DNA of 64,000 nt from Halomonas sp. ALS9. GTDB lineage: Bacteria > Pseudomonadota > Gammaproteobacteria > Pseudomonadales > Halomonadaceae. Position 1 is the first letter of the stretch; each line of letters opens with the position of its first letter. The DNA lies in assembly GCF_001651035.1 (NCBI RefSeq), contig NZ_LXRG01000173.1, positions 62,001 to 126,000 on the forward strand, given 5' to 3'. The translations under genes were made by a program, and so were the position numbers. The notes beneath the pieces are model-generated. The model made no database searches. It worked only from the letters and a program-made list of their open reading frames with translations, and was not told the DNA's origin. This document shows positions 38,886 to 47,924 of the stretch, piece by piece.

Positions 38886-41167
38886 GTAAGAAAGATACTG
38901 CTTTCAAGAACGAACCCATGAACTTCGACCTGTTCGCCGATTACGCACCGCCCGCTGCACCTGATTCACCCGCATCGGCTGCACCACCGACAGAATCAGC
39001 CGCCAGCGCCGCCCAACCCCACCCCGCGCTAAGCGATACCGCCGCGCTGTTACAACTGTGTGAGCGCTGGGTTTCCCGTGGCTGGCTGCGGGATTTAGAC
39101 CTGGCCCTGGTGCGCTTTTTCGAGCGCGAAAGCCAACACGCCCCGCCGCTGCTACTGCTGGGCGCAGCGCTGGCCAGCCACCAGCTTGGCCGTGGCCACG
39201 TGTGCCTGGATTTAGCCGCCACCCTGGAAGCCCCAGATTTTGCTCTTTCACTACCGCCAGAAGGCGACGACCTGAACGACCCGCCGCCGCTACCCAGCCA
39301 TGTGCTGGCAACGCTAACGCTAAGCGAGTGGCAAGCTGCGCTTAACCACCCCACACTGATCAGCGACGGCCCCGGCAATACGCCGCTGGTGGTAAGCCAC
39401 AGCGGCAACACCAGCAAACTCTACCTGCGCCGCTACTGGCAGTTCGAGCAAACCCTACACCAGGAAATCGCCAACCGGGTTAACGCGGATAGCTCTTTGA
39501 ACAGCTCGGCGGATAGCCCGCTACTCAAAAGCGCGTTAGACACGCTATTCCCCGCCAGCGACAGCCTGGATTGGCAAAAGAATGCCTGCGCCCTGGCCGC
39601 CCGCAGCCCGTTTGCGATCATCACCGGCGGCCCCGGCACCGGCAAAACCACCACGGTGGTACGCCTGCTTACCCTACTGCAAACCCTGCAACTGGCACAG
39701 CCCAACGCCCACCCGCTGCGCATTCGCCTAGCCGCCCCCACCGGCAAAGCCGCCGCACGACTAAATGAATCCATCGCCGGGCAGGTCAATGACCTGACCA
39801 TTAGCGAGTTAGCCTCTTTATTAGCCGAGCACTCAGCCGCTTCCTCATCAAGCGCAATAGACATTCCTACGGAAGTAACCACGCTTCACAGGCTGTTGGG
39901 TGCCCGCGCCGACACCCGCCATTTCCGCCACAACGCCGCCAACCCGCTGGCGCTGGATGTGCTGGTGGTAGATGAAGCCTCAATGGTGGATATCGAAATG
40001 ATGACAGCGCTACTCAGCGCCCTGCCCGCCAGCGCCAAACTTGTGCTGCTGGGGGATAAAGACCAGCTGGCCTCGGTAGAAGCAGGCGCCGTGCTGGGCG
40101 ACCTATGCCGCCGCGCCGACGCTGCCCACTACACCCCCGCCACGGCGCAGTGGCTAGCCGAACTCACCGACCACCCCCTGCCGGAAGCATTAATCGACCC
40201 CAACGGCCAACCGCTAGACCAAGCCATTACCATGCTGCGGGTAAGCCACCGCTTTAATGCCCACAGCGGCATCGGTCAGCTCGCCCAAGCGATTAACCAG
40301 CCGTTAAGCGATGAACTCAGTGAACGTGAGAAGCATCAAGCGGTGCATGGCGTGCTGAATAACGGCTACGCCGACCTACACCACTTAGTGTTAAAGCCAG
40401 ATGCGCAAAACGAAGACAGCGCCCTAGAGCGCCTGGTGATCACCGGCAGCCCGGAGCGTTTTCCCAACGCAGGCGAAGGCCGCATCAACCACAAGGGCGA
40501 ACCAATAGCACCGCCCACCGGCTACCGTTACTACCTGAACACCTTAGCGAGAGAACGGCCCGATACGGCCTTGGCGTTTGAAGAGAACAGCGAAGTTTAC
40601 GATGCCTGGGCAAAACAAGTGCTAAACGCCTACAGCCGCTTTCAACTGCTGTGCGCACTTCGCAAAGGCCCGTGGGGAGTAGAAGGCTTAAACCTACGCA
40701 TCGCCAAAACATTGCGCAGCGAAAACCTGCTGTTCGGCAACGATCACACGCTGGAAAAAGGCTGGTTCGAAGGCCGCCCGGTGCTGGTCACCCAAAACGA
40801 CTACGGCCTGAAATTGATGAACGGCGATATCGGCATCACAATGGCGGTGCCTGATCCGCGCACGCCTGGAAGGTCTCTTTTGCGCGTCGCTTTCCCAACC
40901 AGTGACGCAGAAAACCCCATCCACTGGGTGCTACCCTCCCGCCTACACGCGGTAGAAACCGTGTTCGCGATGACGGTACACAAATCCCAAGGCTCAGAGT
41001 TTCAGCACACCGCCCTGCTGCTACCGCAAACGCCCAATCCAATACTCACACGCGAACTGGTCTACACAGGCATCACCCGCGCCCGCGATTGGCTCACAGT
41101 GTTGGAAGCTAAACGTGGGATATTGAATGATGCGGTGACTAGGGAGGTTATGAGGGTTAGTGGGTAG
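38882..41167 (+). CDS. recD: Exodeoxyribonuclease V subunit alpha
   Basis: A 761-residue SF1 helicase, the 5'-3' motor of RecBCD. Walker A reads ITGGPGTGKTTTV, motif II VLVVDEASMVD, and the late motif TVHKSQGSEFQ is intact. The N-terminal 55 residues are rich in Ala, Pro and Ser and look like a poorly conserved extension. It starts inside the last codons of recB (ATGA overlap), so the two are co-translated. A hairpin terminator follows, then the cassette array. Confidence 0.95.
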   Translation: MSKKDTAFKNEPMNFDLFADYAPPAAPDSPASAAPPTESAASAAQPHPALSDTAALLQLCERWVSRGWLRDLDLALVRFFERESQHAPPLLLLGAALASHQLGRGHVCLDLAATLEAPDFALSLPPEGDDLNDPPPLPSHVLATLTLSEWQAALNHPTLISDGPGNTPLVVSHSGNTSKLYLRRYWQFEQTLHQEIANRVNADSSLNSSADSPLLKSALDTLFPASDSLDWQKNACALAARSPFAIITGGPGTGKTTTVVRLLTLLQTLQLAQPNAHPLRIRLAAPTGKAAARLNESIAGQVNDLTISELASLLAEHSAASSSSAIDIPTEVTTLHRLLGARADTRHFRHNAANPLALDVLVVDEASMVDIEMMTALLSALPASAKLVLLGDKDQLASVEAGAVLGDLCRRADAAHYTPATAQWLAELTDHPLPEALIDPNGQPLDQAITMLRVSHRFNAHSGIGQLAQAINQPLSDELSEREKHQAVHGVLNNGYADLHHLVLKPDAQNEDSALERLVITGSPERFPNAGEGRINHKGEPIAPPTGYRYYLNTLARERPDTALAFEENSEVYDAWAKQVLNAYSRFQLLCALRKGPWGVEGLNLRIAKTLRSENLLFGNDHTLEKGWFEGRPVLVTQNDYGLKLMNGDIGITMAVPDPRTPGRSLLRVAFPTSDAENPIHWVLPSRLHAVETVFAMTVHKSQGSEFQHTALLLPQTPNPILTRELVYTGITRARDWLTVLEAKRGILNDAVTREVMRVSG

Positions 41168-41186
41168 GGGAGGTTGTAATCAAAGT

Positions 41187-41214
41187 CGACATTACCGTTG
41201 GTGATGTCGGTTTT
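41187..41214 (+). terminator. Probable terminator of recBD
   Basis: CGACATTACC (41187-41196) pairs with GGTGATGTCG (41200-41209) with one G-T wobble and a 3-base loop, followed by GTTTT. Confidence 0.6.
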
Positions 41215-41245
41215 CGGCAATGGAGCGGTCTTTTAGGCAACACTG

Positions 41246-41316
41246 ATATAGCGCATTCTTCACCGGAAAATCGCGAGCGGAACGAGTAATTATCCGTGTG
41301 CAGCAACTTGTTAGAC
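41246..41316 (-). other. attC site of the HNH cassette, 3' core decayed
   Basis: Read on the minus strand it begins with the left core (R'') GTCTAAC, one base from the exact complement of the cassette's 5' core GTTAGGC. It then shares the stretch AAGTTGCTGCAC-CGG with the attC at 43584-43655. The right core expected as GTTRRRY reads GCTATAT. The internal stems (CACCGG with CCGTGTG) remain. It lies directly after the HNH stop codon and is the end of the array next to recD. Confidence 0.75.
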
Positions 41317-41317
41317 A

Positions 41318-42217
41318 TCAGCTTTTCGGCGTAATAATTCTCCTGAATTGTTCAATGCTTGGCATCGGATCAATTCGATGAATAATCCGGTGGCAATTTG
41401 AGCAAACCACGGCTAGGTCAGCTAATGTTGTCACCTCACCTTTATCCATTTGACTGATTGGCTTCAAGTGATGAACCTCACAAAAGCCGTAACCGCTCTT
41501 CCCATACGTGGCTTCAAAATCAAACTCACAAGCTTCACAACAGAGCTTTCCATTAGCGGCAAGAACAGATTTCTTTTTCTTCTCCACTAACGAAGGACTG
41601 CGCTCTCGTCGTAGATGTGCCACAAGCCGAGGGTTTCCCTCACTAGCTGTAGTTTCTGTGTCTACATCGGGTAATCTGCTCGTTCGCGTACCGGATTGTA
41701 TATATTTAATTACATCAGCAACTAAAGCAGCACTTTCCGGCTTATCCGCATACCAGACGTTACTTTGCCCGATACCACCTTTTACCCGTCGTGGAATAAG
41801 AAAGTCCCTTTCTTCAGCAGGGATTAGGTGTGCATTATCTGCCGATGCGACAATTCTATACTCTGAAATTTTGTTGTCTCGATGCTTCTTACAGGGACTA
41901 GGAATGTCTTGTAAATCACGAAATACTTTTGCGTTGGTATACCAGCCCACAATTGCCGTGCCACCAGTATCCGGGCCTGCAGTCCAAACAACCGTTACGC
42001 CATCTGCCTGCTCGGCACCTTTTGGCGCGCCTAATCGTTCTACCGAAATACGACCTGTTGGTTGTACATATCCGTAAATTTTTCCTCTGCAGTGCGTGAA
42101 ATTACAGACTTCATGACCCACCGAGTCTTTGTTATATGAACCCCCGCGCTGAATAGCATCTCCCTGAATTCCATCATAGTTTTTCATCCAGCCGATGTTG
42201 CAGAACACAATGCTCAT
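41318..42217 (-). CDS. HNH endonuclease (McrA-like), cassette-borne
   Basis: A 299-residue protein. The C-terminal 80 residues are an HNH nuclease: CCEACEFDF, then GFCEVHHLKPIS, then VCSNCHRIIHR, giving two CxxC zinc pairs and the catalytic His-His. This order is seen in McrA-like enzymes that cut modified DNA. Residues about 1-170 form a separate domain with several Trp and Cys that I do not recognise; it may read the DNA modification. The ATG at 42217 lies 24 bases inside the cassette boundary. A restriction or anti-phage role is an inference from domain and neighbours. Confidence 0.75.
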   Translation of the reverse strand: MSIVFCNIGWMKNYDGIQGDAIQRGGSYNKDSVGHEVCNFTHCRGKIYGYVQPTGRISVERLGAPKGAEQADGVTVVWTAGPDTGGTAIVGWYTNAKVFRDLQDIPSPCKKHRDNKISEYRIVASADNAHLIPAEERDFLIPRRVKGGIGQSNVWYADKPESAALVADVIKYIQSGTRTSRLPDVDTETTASEGNPRLVAHLRRERSPSLVEKKKKSVLAANGKLCCEACEFDFEATYGKSGYGFCEVHHLKPISQMDKGEVTTLADLAVVCSNCHRIIHRIDPMPSIEQFRRIITPKS

Positions 42218-42234
42218 CTACACTTTCCTTTAAT

Positions 42235-42289
42235 GCCTAACGCCTAAAAAAACCACGCATTTTTCGTCGATTTACTTCACTTGTTATGT
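42235..42289 (-). other. attC site of the 292-residue-protein cassette
   Basis: 55 bp. On the minus strand it starts with ACATAAC and ends with the consensus core GTTAGGC, with an imperfect stem between. ACATAAC is the exact complement of GTTATGT, the core at this cassette's 5' boundary (43224-43230). Confidence 0.85.
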
Positions 42290-42298
42290 CTATTATTT

Positions 42299-43177
42299 TT
42301 ACAAAACCGTCTTAAAATCAGACTTAAATTCTTTATCCAGTTTGCTAGCCGCAATGAACTCTTTGAACCCTGACTTAATTATCAAATGCTCTTTATAATA
42401 ATTATTCAAAGTATTCATTTTGTCTTTTTCAGTATGTTGATATGAATGTCCAAATCGATTCAAAAAACTCACAGCTAATAAGTGTGCACATCGCAGGATA
42501 TTGAGTGCTTTGTCAGAATCGTTATTCTCAATTTTTGAAAAATATTCAATGACTTTTTCTAAATCATCATAGCTGTATTTCAGCTTAGAGTTAAAATCCT
42601 CGAAATCCAAAACTTTGCCATCAATTTCAACCCAAGAGCAGTATCCCTTGAGTTCGTCACGAAAGAAATGATTGGCATCATCATTTTGTTTATAGCCTAA
42701 ATCAGCCAGAAGACTGAATTCGCAAAACAAATTTTTAAATGTCTTTACGTATTTCAAAAAAACAATATCATCCTTATCTGCTACTGTTGAGTCCATTGAA
42801 AGAGTACCTTCCTCAGTTTTGATGCAATAGCTCATAAACACCAAAAACCTATAAATAAAGCTATTTAGATAATATTGATTGGTATGAAACCAATTATCTC
42901 TATCAATACGATGATACCCTTCACTAATGTTTTTATTAAAATTCCACATTCTATAGTTTAATTCTTCTGCGGAATTCAATAGAGGTACTTTTGTTTTTGC
43001 TATCTCTACTTTGATAAGTTTCTTTTGTTCAAATAGGTACTCTTTCTTTAGCTTGTAATTTAACGAGTATGCTTCATAGGTAATTCTGAACAGCCAGCCC
43101 AAGCCAAATATAGCTAAAGATGTAATTGCCGAAATAAGTGCAGCTTGTACCTTTATATCCAATTCAGTCCAATCCAT
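42299..43177 (-). CDS. Single-TM protein of unknown function, cassette-borne
   Basis: A 292-residue protein, not recognised. A hydrophobic helix lies at residues about 13-32 and is followed by a basic, probably coiled-coil stretch (about 38-62), so the bulk should be cytoplasmic and membrane-tethered. The rest is mainly helical, acidic and rich in Tyr, Phe and Asn. Base composition is much more AT-rich than that of recBCD. Such a one-TM layout occurs in several abortive-infection proteins, but no specific family is claimed. It is the only gene of its cassette. Confidence 0.7.
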   Translation of the reverse strand: MDWTELDIKVQAALISAITSLAIFGLGWLFRITYEAYSLNYKLKKEYLFEQKKLIKVEIAKTKVPLLNSAEELNYRMWNFNKNISEGYHRIDRDNWFHTNQYYLNSFIYRFLVFMSYCIKTEEGTLSMDSTVADKDDIVFLKYVKTFKNLFCEFSLLADLGYKQNDDANHFFRDELKGYCSWVEIDGKVLDFEDFNSKLKYSYDDLEKVIEYFSKIENNDSDKALNILRCAHLLAVSFLNRFGHSYQHTEKDKMNTLNNYYKEHLIIKSGFKEFIAASKLDKEFKSDFKTVL

Positions 43178-43223
43178 TATTCAATTCCATTATCTTACAA
43201 ATGGCAATTATACAGTACCGCTC

Positions 43224-43284
43224 ACATAACCGCTTGCAGCAGGGGCTCGATATCAGAAGCGACCTTTATCTGCACTTGTTAAAT
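43224..43284 (-). other. attC site of the 94-residue-protein cassette
   Basis: 61 bp. On the minus strand it begins ATTTAAC, whose TAA is the stop codon of the gene, and ends GTTATGT. The arms AAGTGCAGATAAAGG and CCTGCTGCAAGCGG pair imperfectly. ATTTAAC is the exact complement of GTTAAAT, the 5' boundary core of this cassette. Confidence 0.88.
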
Positions 43285-43563
43285 TTTTACGTCGGACAGA
43301 TAGCTAGAAATAGTTTCTGCATTTAAAGCATATCGCTCAATTGTTTGAGCCAGATATTCAGCCTCAAGCTTTGCTGATGGAAGCTCCTCTGACAGATACT
43401 CCATGGCTTCTTTGAAATCATCGTAGCTGATCGCGCTACCAAACTCAGAAAATGCGGATTTTAAAGCTAAATGGAAGCGCTCATCGTCCTTTGGTTGAGT
43501 GGTGTGCCAAGTATCTACCCGCATCCATGGCTTTAATTTTTCAGCTAATTGTTCGATATTCAT
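43279..43563 (-). CDS. Small protein of unknown function, cassette-borne
   Basis: A 94-residue, mostly helical acidic protein, MNIEQLAEKLKPWMRVDTWH at the start. No domain is recognised. It has no membrane segment or signal peptide. The gene fills a 360-bp cassette almost completely: it starts 26 bases after the 5' boundary, and its stop codon is part of the attC. This is the usual economy of integron cassettes and supports it as a real gene. Confidence 0.7.
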   Translation of the reverse strand: MNIEQLAEKLKPWMRVDTWHTTQPKDDERFHLALKSAFSEFGSAISYDDFKEAMEYLSEELPSAKLEAEYLAQTIERYALNAETISSYLSDVKI

Positions 43564-43583
43564 CCAGTCTCCATTTTAATGAA

Positions 43584-43655
43584 ATTTAACGCCTTGCTCA
43601 CCGGTAAATTGGGAGCGTAGCGAGTAATTTATCCGCGTGCAGCAACTTGTTATAC
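43584..43655 (-). other. attC site of the Gabija cassette
   Basis: 72 bp. On the minus strand it begins GTATAAC and ends with a canonical GTTAAAT. The arms nest well: AAGTTGCTGCAC-GCGG with CCGGTGAGCAAGGCG, and an inner TAAATT/AATTTA pair. GTATAAC is the exact complement of GTTATAC, the core that starts this cassette at 47925-47931. It follows the gajB stop by 13 bases. Confidence 0.92.
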
Positions 43656-43668
43656 GACCACCTATGAA

Positions 43669-45795
43669 TCAACCCAAATTTACACTCACACAATTATCAA
43701 AGTAGTTCGATATATTTTTCACTTCCCCTAATTCATTGAGAAGTCGTACACAGCGCAAGTTTTTCTTTGCCCTAGAGCATGCTACATAAAGTAGCTTTCT
43801 AGTTAATGCTTGCCTAGCGGGGTTATCGTCTTCCGCTCTAAAACAACTTCCAAAATCATACTTGTTCCAATTGAACTCATCTAAGACCACAACAACATTT
43901 TCGATGCCAGTTCCTTTAGTTTTATGCATCGTCATGAAGTTGCTGTCGTCGTTTTCATATTTAAAAAAAGCTAAAACCTCTTTAAATTCTAATTCACTAC
44001 CAAATAGTCCAGAAAAGAAAACTTCGCTCTTCACGTCTTTTGTAAGCTGGTCGTATTTTTCTTCAACCACCTCTGCAGTCAGATCAACGTCATCATTCTC
44101 ACCAAGATAATCGCACATTTGCTTTTTCGTACTAAATCCATACTCTAGTAATTTTTTGAAAGCACTGATGTCATTATCTTCACTAATCCGCTCAAGCTCT
44201 TTATCCTTGCGCTTAAGATAAGATTGATGACTTTCCGACAATGAGATCAATCCTGCTTCGACAGCCTGTTCTATCACAGAATATGCCGCCTCATCAGACG
44301 AAGATAACTCATCGAGCATGTGATACAGCTCCCTTTTATCTTGCTTAGTTTTGATAACAAAACCCTGCTTTTTCAACAACCCTATCAGCTTATTGTATGA
44401 GCGATTGTCAGTAGAAGAGCTATTAAACAGTTGAATTATCTCGGCAAGCTGACCAAATTGTAGTCTATCGAGCTGTTTTTTAATTTCTTCCCTTGTATCG
44501 CGAAACCTACCATCAAATAGCTCATACAAATTACCGAAATTGGCATCACGAGCCACCGACTTATTTGGCAACTTCAACAACACATGCTCCCCAATATCAG
44601 CCTGAGCGTAAGCTGTGAGATCCGCTAATCTACGAGATATATCAAGTTTATACTCCTCTAATCGCAGATCATACTTGGCCCTATCCGTTTCATACGCACT
44701 ATTCACCTCATCAGAATCGGTTTTCTTCGGTTTAGTCGGTTTTACTGGTGCTGGAGGCTTAATAGAGTAGTAAAAAATTGCTTCTCCCTCCCGCTCATCT
44801 GGATCTTCCAGTATTCCATCAACTTCCTTTAAACCGACTTTTTGAATTAGACCATCAGAACGAAATTTATTCGCAACATCAATTACTTGAGACGAACAGC
44901 GATAATTATCTTCTTTTTCAATTAACATTAACTGCTCATCATCGATAAGTTTTCTTGCTGAACCTATCCCGTCTTCGTAAATTGCCTGCTCACTATCACC
45001 GAACAAGCCTATAGTAAGGCCTTTATTAGGAGCGTGATAAATCAGTGAGTTTATAATTTTCTCATCAGTATCCTGGTACTCATCGATAAATATATAGTCG
45101 TATTTATCGCGAATTATTTTTCCAATATTTGAATACTGAGAAAATAATAACGCAGCTATTTTAATAAGTCCATCATGCCCAAAAGTGGCATTTTTAAAAC
45201 TATCAAATGGCGTTTCATTATAAAATACATCATTAAAATGATGTGCTTTAAGAGCATCTCGTATGGTTTCGTTCAGCTGTTCAATATCTTTATTTAACGC
45301 GTTATTATATGAACTAGGATCTTTGTCGTATTCCCGTTTTCCAGTGACATTAGGAGTATCTTCCTGTGTTACGATAGAACGTCTATTAGTCAATAACTCA
45401 TGTGATTTTTTAAACCTCTTATGCTCTTCATTTTTTCTGGTCTTATCATCATTATAATGAGCGCCCCCCAACTCCTCGAATAGAGGAAGGCAAAAAAGTT
45501 CTGGGAGAAGTTTTAAAAGATTACGCTTATAGGGTTTAACAAGTGCATTAACAAACGAATGAATTGTCGATACTTCAACTCCAACCCCCACACGATCGAT
45601 TATTTCATCAACGGCTTTATTAGTATGTGTAATACAAACAACTTTCTTGTCAGAAAAAAGTTCTGAACAAAAGCTTACCGTGCGTTTTAATGTTTCCGTC
45701 TTACCACTTCCTGCACCGCCCTGCAAAACAAAAGATTGTTCAAGTTCTATACATTCTTTTATTTTTTCAAATGGAGGAGTCACTGGCTGATCCAT
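43669..45795 (-). CDS. gajB: UvrD-like helicase, Gabija GajB homologue
   Basis: A 708-residue SF1A helicase. Walker A is GGAGSGKT (residues 26-33), motif II is FIDEYQDTDE, motif III LFGDSEQAIYEDG, motif IV NYRCSSQVIDVAN, motif V MHKTKGTGIENVVVVLDEF, and motif VI VACSRAKKNLR. It follows and overlaps an OLD-family nuclease gene by 16 bases, the gajA-gajB order of Gabija, where GajB senses freed nucleotides or DNA ends and works with GajA. It is clearly longer than typical GajB (about 500 residues); the extra length lies in the middle, with a Pro-Lys-rich stretch (PPAPVKPTKPKKTD) near residue 345. AT-rich compared with the chromosome. Confidence 0.85.
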   Translation of the reverse strand: MDQPVTPPFEKIKECIELEQSFVLQGGAGSGKTETLKRTVSFCSELFSDKKVVCITHTNKAVDEIIDRVGVGVEVSTIHSFVNALVKPYKRNLLKLLPELFCLPLFEELGGAHYNDDKTRKNEEHKRFKKSHELLTNRRSIVTQEDTPNVTGKREYDKDPSSYNNALNKDIEQLNETIRDALKAHHFNDVFYNETPFDSFKNATFGHDGLIKIAALLFSQYSNIGKIIRDKYDYIFIDEYQDTDEKIINSLIYHAPNKGLTIGLFGDSEQAIYEDGIGSARKLIDDEQLMLIEKEDNYRCSSQVIDVANKFRSDGLIQKVGLKEVDGILEDPDEREGEAIFYYSIKPPAPVKPTKPKKTDSDEVNSAYETDRAKYDLRLEEYKLDISRRLADLTAYAQADIGEHVLLKLPNKSVARDANFGNLYELFDGRFRDTREEIKKQLDRLQFGQLAEIIQLFNSSSTDNRSYNKLIGLLKKQGFVIKTKQDKRELYHMLDELSSSDEAAYSVIEQAVEAGLISLSESHQSYLKRKDKELERISEDNDISAFKKLLEYGFSTKKQMCDYLGENDDVDLTAEVVEEKYDQLTKDVKSEVFFSGLFGSELEFKEVLAFFKYENDDSNFMTMHKTKGTGIENVVVVLDEFNWNKYDFGSCFRAEDDNPARQALTRKLLYVACSRAKKNLRCVRLLNELGEVKNISNYFDNCVSVNLG

Positions 45796-47804
45796 TTTAG
45801 CCCCTCATTAATGTATTTAGGTGTAACCCAATTGGCCTCGCCTATCAGCGCTAAATAGAGGACAGAAGCAGCAAAGTCGGATTTCTTATCAAGCACACGT
45901 TCTGTTAATTCAAAAATATTCGCAGTTTCAATTTCTTCGAGATCGAGTTTATGCTTTAGGCCTAGAAGGCCACTATTTTCACGTAGCCTTTTTAATTCTG
46001 CCTTATTTGAATTGAAAAATGCGTCTTCAAAAGATCTTGCTTGATAGTCATGTTCTTCCGTCTGATATACGACTTTGACACTGCTAACCGTATCCGTGGG
46101 CTTACCGTTTTTTAGCTTGCTAAACCATTCAGAGAAAGCTGCGGCATTTATATCGGGCGCACCAAAGAAATGTTTCAAAGTTTCGTTACTGGTATGAGTA
46201 GATTCGCAAACCGGACAAGCAACATATGAAGTCCTATTTTTTTCGGACTTATCTGGTTTTACTTCTTTTTTCGTTGAGTCTAAATCGGTAATGATTAATG
46301 ATTTGACACCAATAAAATCCAAGAACGGCGCAAAAGCTTTAGCATTAGCACCAGCTTCAATTATCGATATGTTTTGCGAAGATATATGCCAACCATCGTC
46401 ACCACAGCTCTCGTCATGCTTCTTTATAAACCAAGGCAGAAGAATTCTCTCTGTTGTGCCTTCTATAAAAATTGCCTTGTCTGCAAAGAACAATTCAGCA
46501 TTTTGTATTTTTAGATACTGCTCTAAAAACTGGTATAACTTTGAACCTTCTTCGCCTTGTTCCGATTTATATTTAGCAGAAAGTTCAGTATGAAAATTCT
46601 TAAACTCAACATTCAATCCCTCGCGCTTAAAAAGGTATCGAATATTTTCAAAATTGGAATTTGCAACTATATATGAAGAATGTGTAGTAATTACGGCTTG
46701 CAAACCTAGTATATCGTTTAATACCTCTCGAATTTTTTTTGAAAAAACCGATTGCATCTGGGGATGAGTATGTGCTTCTGGTTCTTCGATAAACAACAAA
46801 TTAATGTCAGAAGAAGACGCTTCAAACTCCTGCTTAACCATCTCAACTTTGAGCAAGAGATATAGAATATTTAAATGCCCAAGACCATTAAGGTTTTCAG
46901 GAAGGTAATCATCTGTTGTTCCATAAATAACCTTTGAAGAAGAACCTATTAGTGAGTTCGCCTCAATGTCTGAAATCACTTTCAAACCGTCTAAACTAAG
47001 AAAGCTTGCAGCACTTGATAAAAAGCCGCTAAACACCTCTGAATATTGCGTCTCTAAACTTTTATCTATATCTATTAATGCGGATCTAACCTGCTCTAAA
47101 CGTTCATCATCTGCATCATTCAATTTCTTAAAAAATTGAGTCGTAACGGTAGATAACGGGCTTTTACCCGTTTCTTCTGAGCTGGCAACATTTCGTCGGG
47201 CATGAATTACTTGAAAATTGATAAAACTTGAAACAACTTTGAACTCTTTTTCTTCTAATTCATCTCTTTTTTCAAGATAATACGGCCTTTGCCCCTCATA
47301 GCCAGAGTCATCGTACGCATAAATTTTTGTTTTTATAAACTTACCGACATTTCTTTCTATAAAGCTTCTTTTTTCTGCAAGATATTTATCTTCATCAGCG
47401 CCATCTTTTTTTGTTGGAACCCGATTAAGTAAACCATCATGATCTATACGAGCTTCAAACATTATGTTGATAGCTGATTTATCTGGATCTAAATCCAGCA
47501 TGAAATCAGAAATATTTTTTAGATTGTCTTCATCTGTATATTCCACAGAGATACATAGCCTTATGCTCAACTCATCTATATCTGTTTCCTCTGAAATTTC
47601 ATAAAGCTTACCTCTTAAGGAAACCGGAAAATCACTAAAACTAAACGATGGATTGGGCTTGGATAGAAATTTTTCGAGTAATGCGACAAAAGACGTTTTA
47701 CCGGTATTGTTTTTTCCTACAATCAGAGTTAGCCCGTCAGTCATATCCAGCGAGCTATCTTGAAGCAATCGAAAATTCTTAACCTTTATATTTTTTATTC
47801 TCAT
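45780..47804 (-). CDS. gajA: OLD-family ATPase/TOPRIM nuclease, Gabija GajA homologue
   Basis: A 674-residue protein. The ABC-type ATPase half has Walker A GKNNTGKTS (residues 30-38), Walker B NLLFIEEPEAHTHPQMQ and the H-loop VITTHSSYIVANS. The TOPRIM nuclease half has Glu448 in FIEGTTERILLPWF and Asp507/Asp509 in IITDLDSTK. A C-P-V-C pair followed by TSNETLKHFFG lies between TOPRIM parts. It is longer than the well-studied GajA (about 580 residues). With gajB it should form a DNA-nicking anti-phage complex. GAGGG precedes the ATG. It is the first gene of a 4.3-kb cassette. Confidence 0.87.
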   Translation of the reverse strand: MRIKNIKVKNFRLLQDSSLDMTDGLTLIVGKNNTGKTSFVALLEKFLSKPNPSFSFSDFPVSLRGKLYEISEETDIDELSIRLCISVEYTDEDNLKNISDFMLDLDPDKSAINIMFEARIDHDGLLNRVPTKKDGADEDKYLAEKRSFIERNVGKFIKTKIYAYDDSGYEGQRPYYLEKRDELEEKEFKVVSSFINFQVIHARRNVASSEETGKSPLSTVTTQFFKKLNDADDERLEQVRSALIDIDKSLETQYSEVFSGFLSSAASFLSLDGLKVISDIEANSLIGSSSKVIYGTTDDYLPENLNGLGHLNILYLLLKVEMVKQEFEASSSDINLLFIEEPEAHTHPQMQSVFSKKIREVLNDILGLQAVITTHSSYIVANSNFENIRYLFKREGLNVEFKNFHTELSAKYKSEQGEEGSKLYQFLEQYLKIQNAELFFADKAIFIEGTTERILLPWFIKKHDESCGDDGWHISSQNISIIEAGANAKAFAPFLDFIGVKSLIITDLDSTKKEVKPDKSEKNRTSYVACPVCESTHTSNETLKHFFGAPDINAAAFSEWFSKLKNGKPTDTVSSVKVVYQTEEHDYQARSFEDAFFNSNKAELKRLRENSGLLGLKHKLDLEEIETANIFELTERVLDKKSDFAASVLYLALIGEANWVTPKYINEGLKWISQ

Positions 47805-47924
47805 TGTTCCCTCAAAATTTGTCGTTGCTAATCTAAAACCACTTTATTACTTTAGAGCCTGAGTCGCCGATCAAACATTACCCAATGATCGATGTGAGCT
47901 TAAAACTGATTCTAGTGCCGCTCT

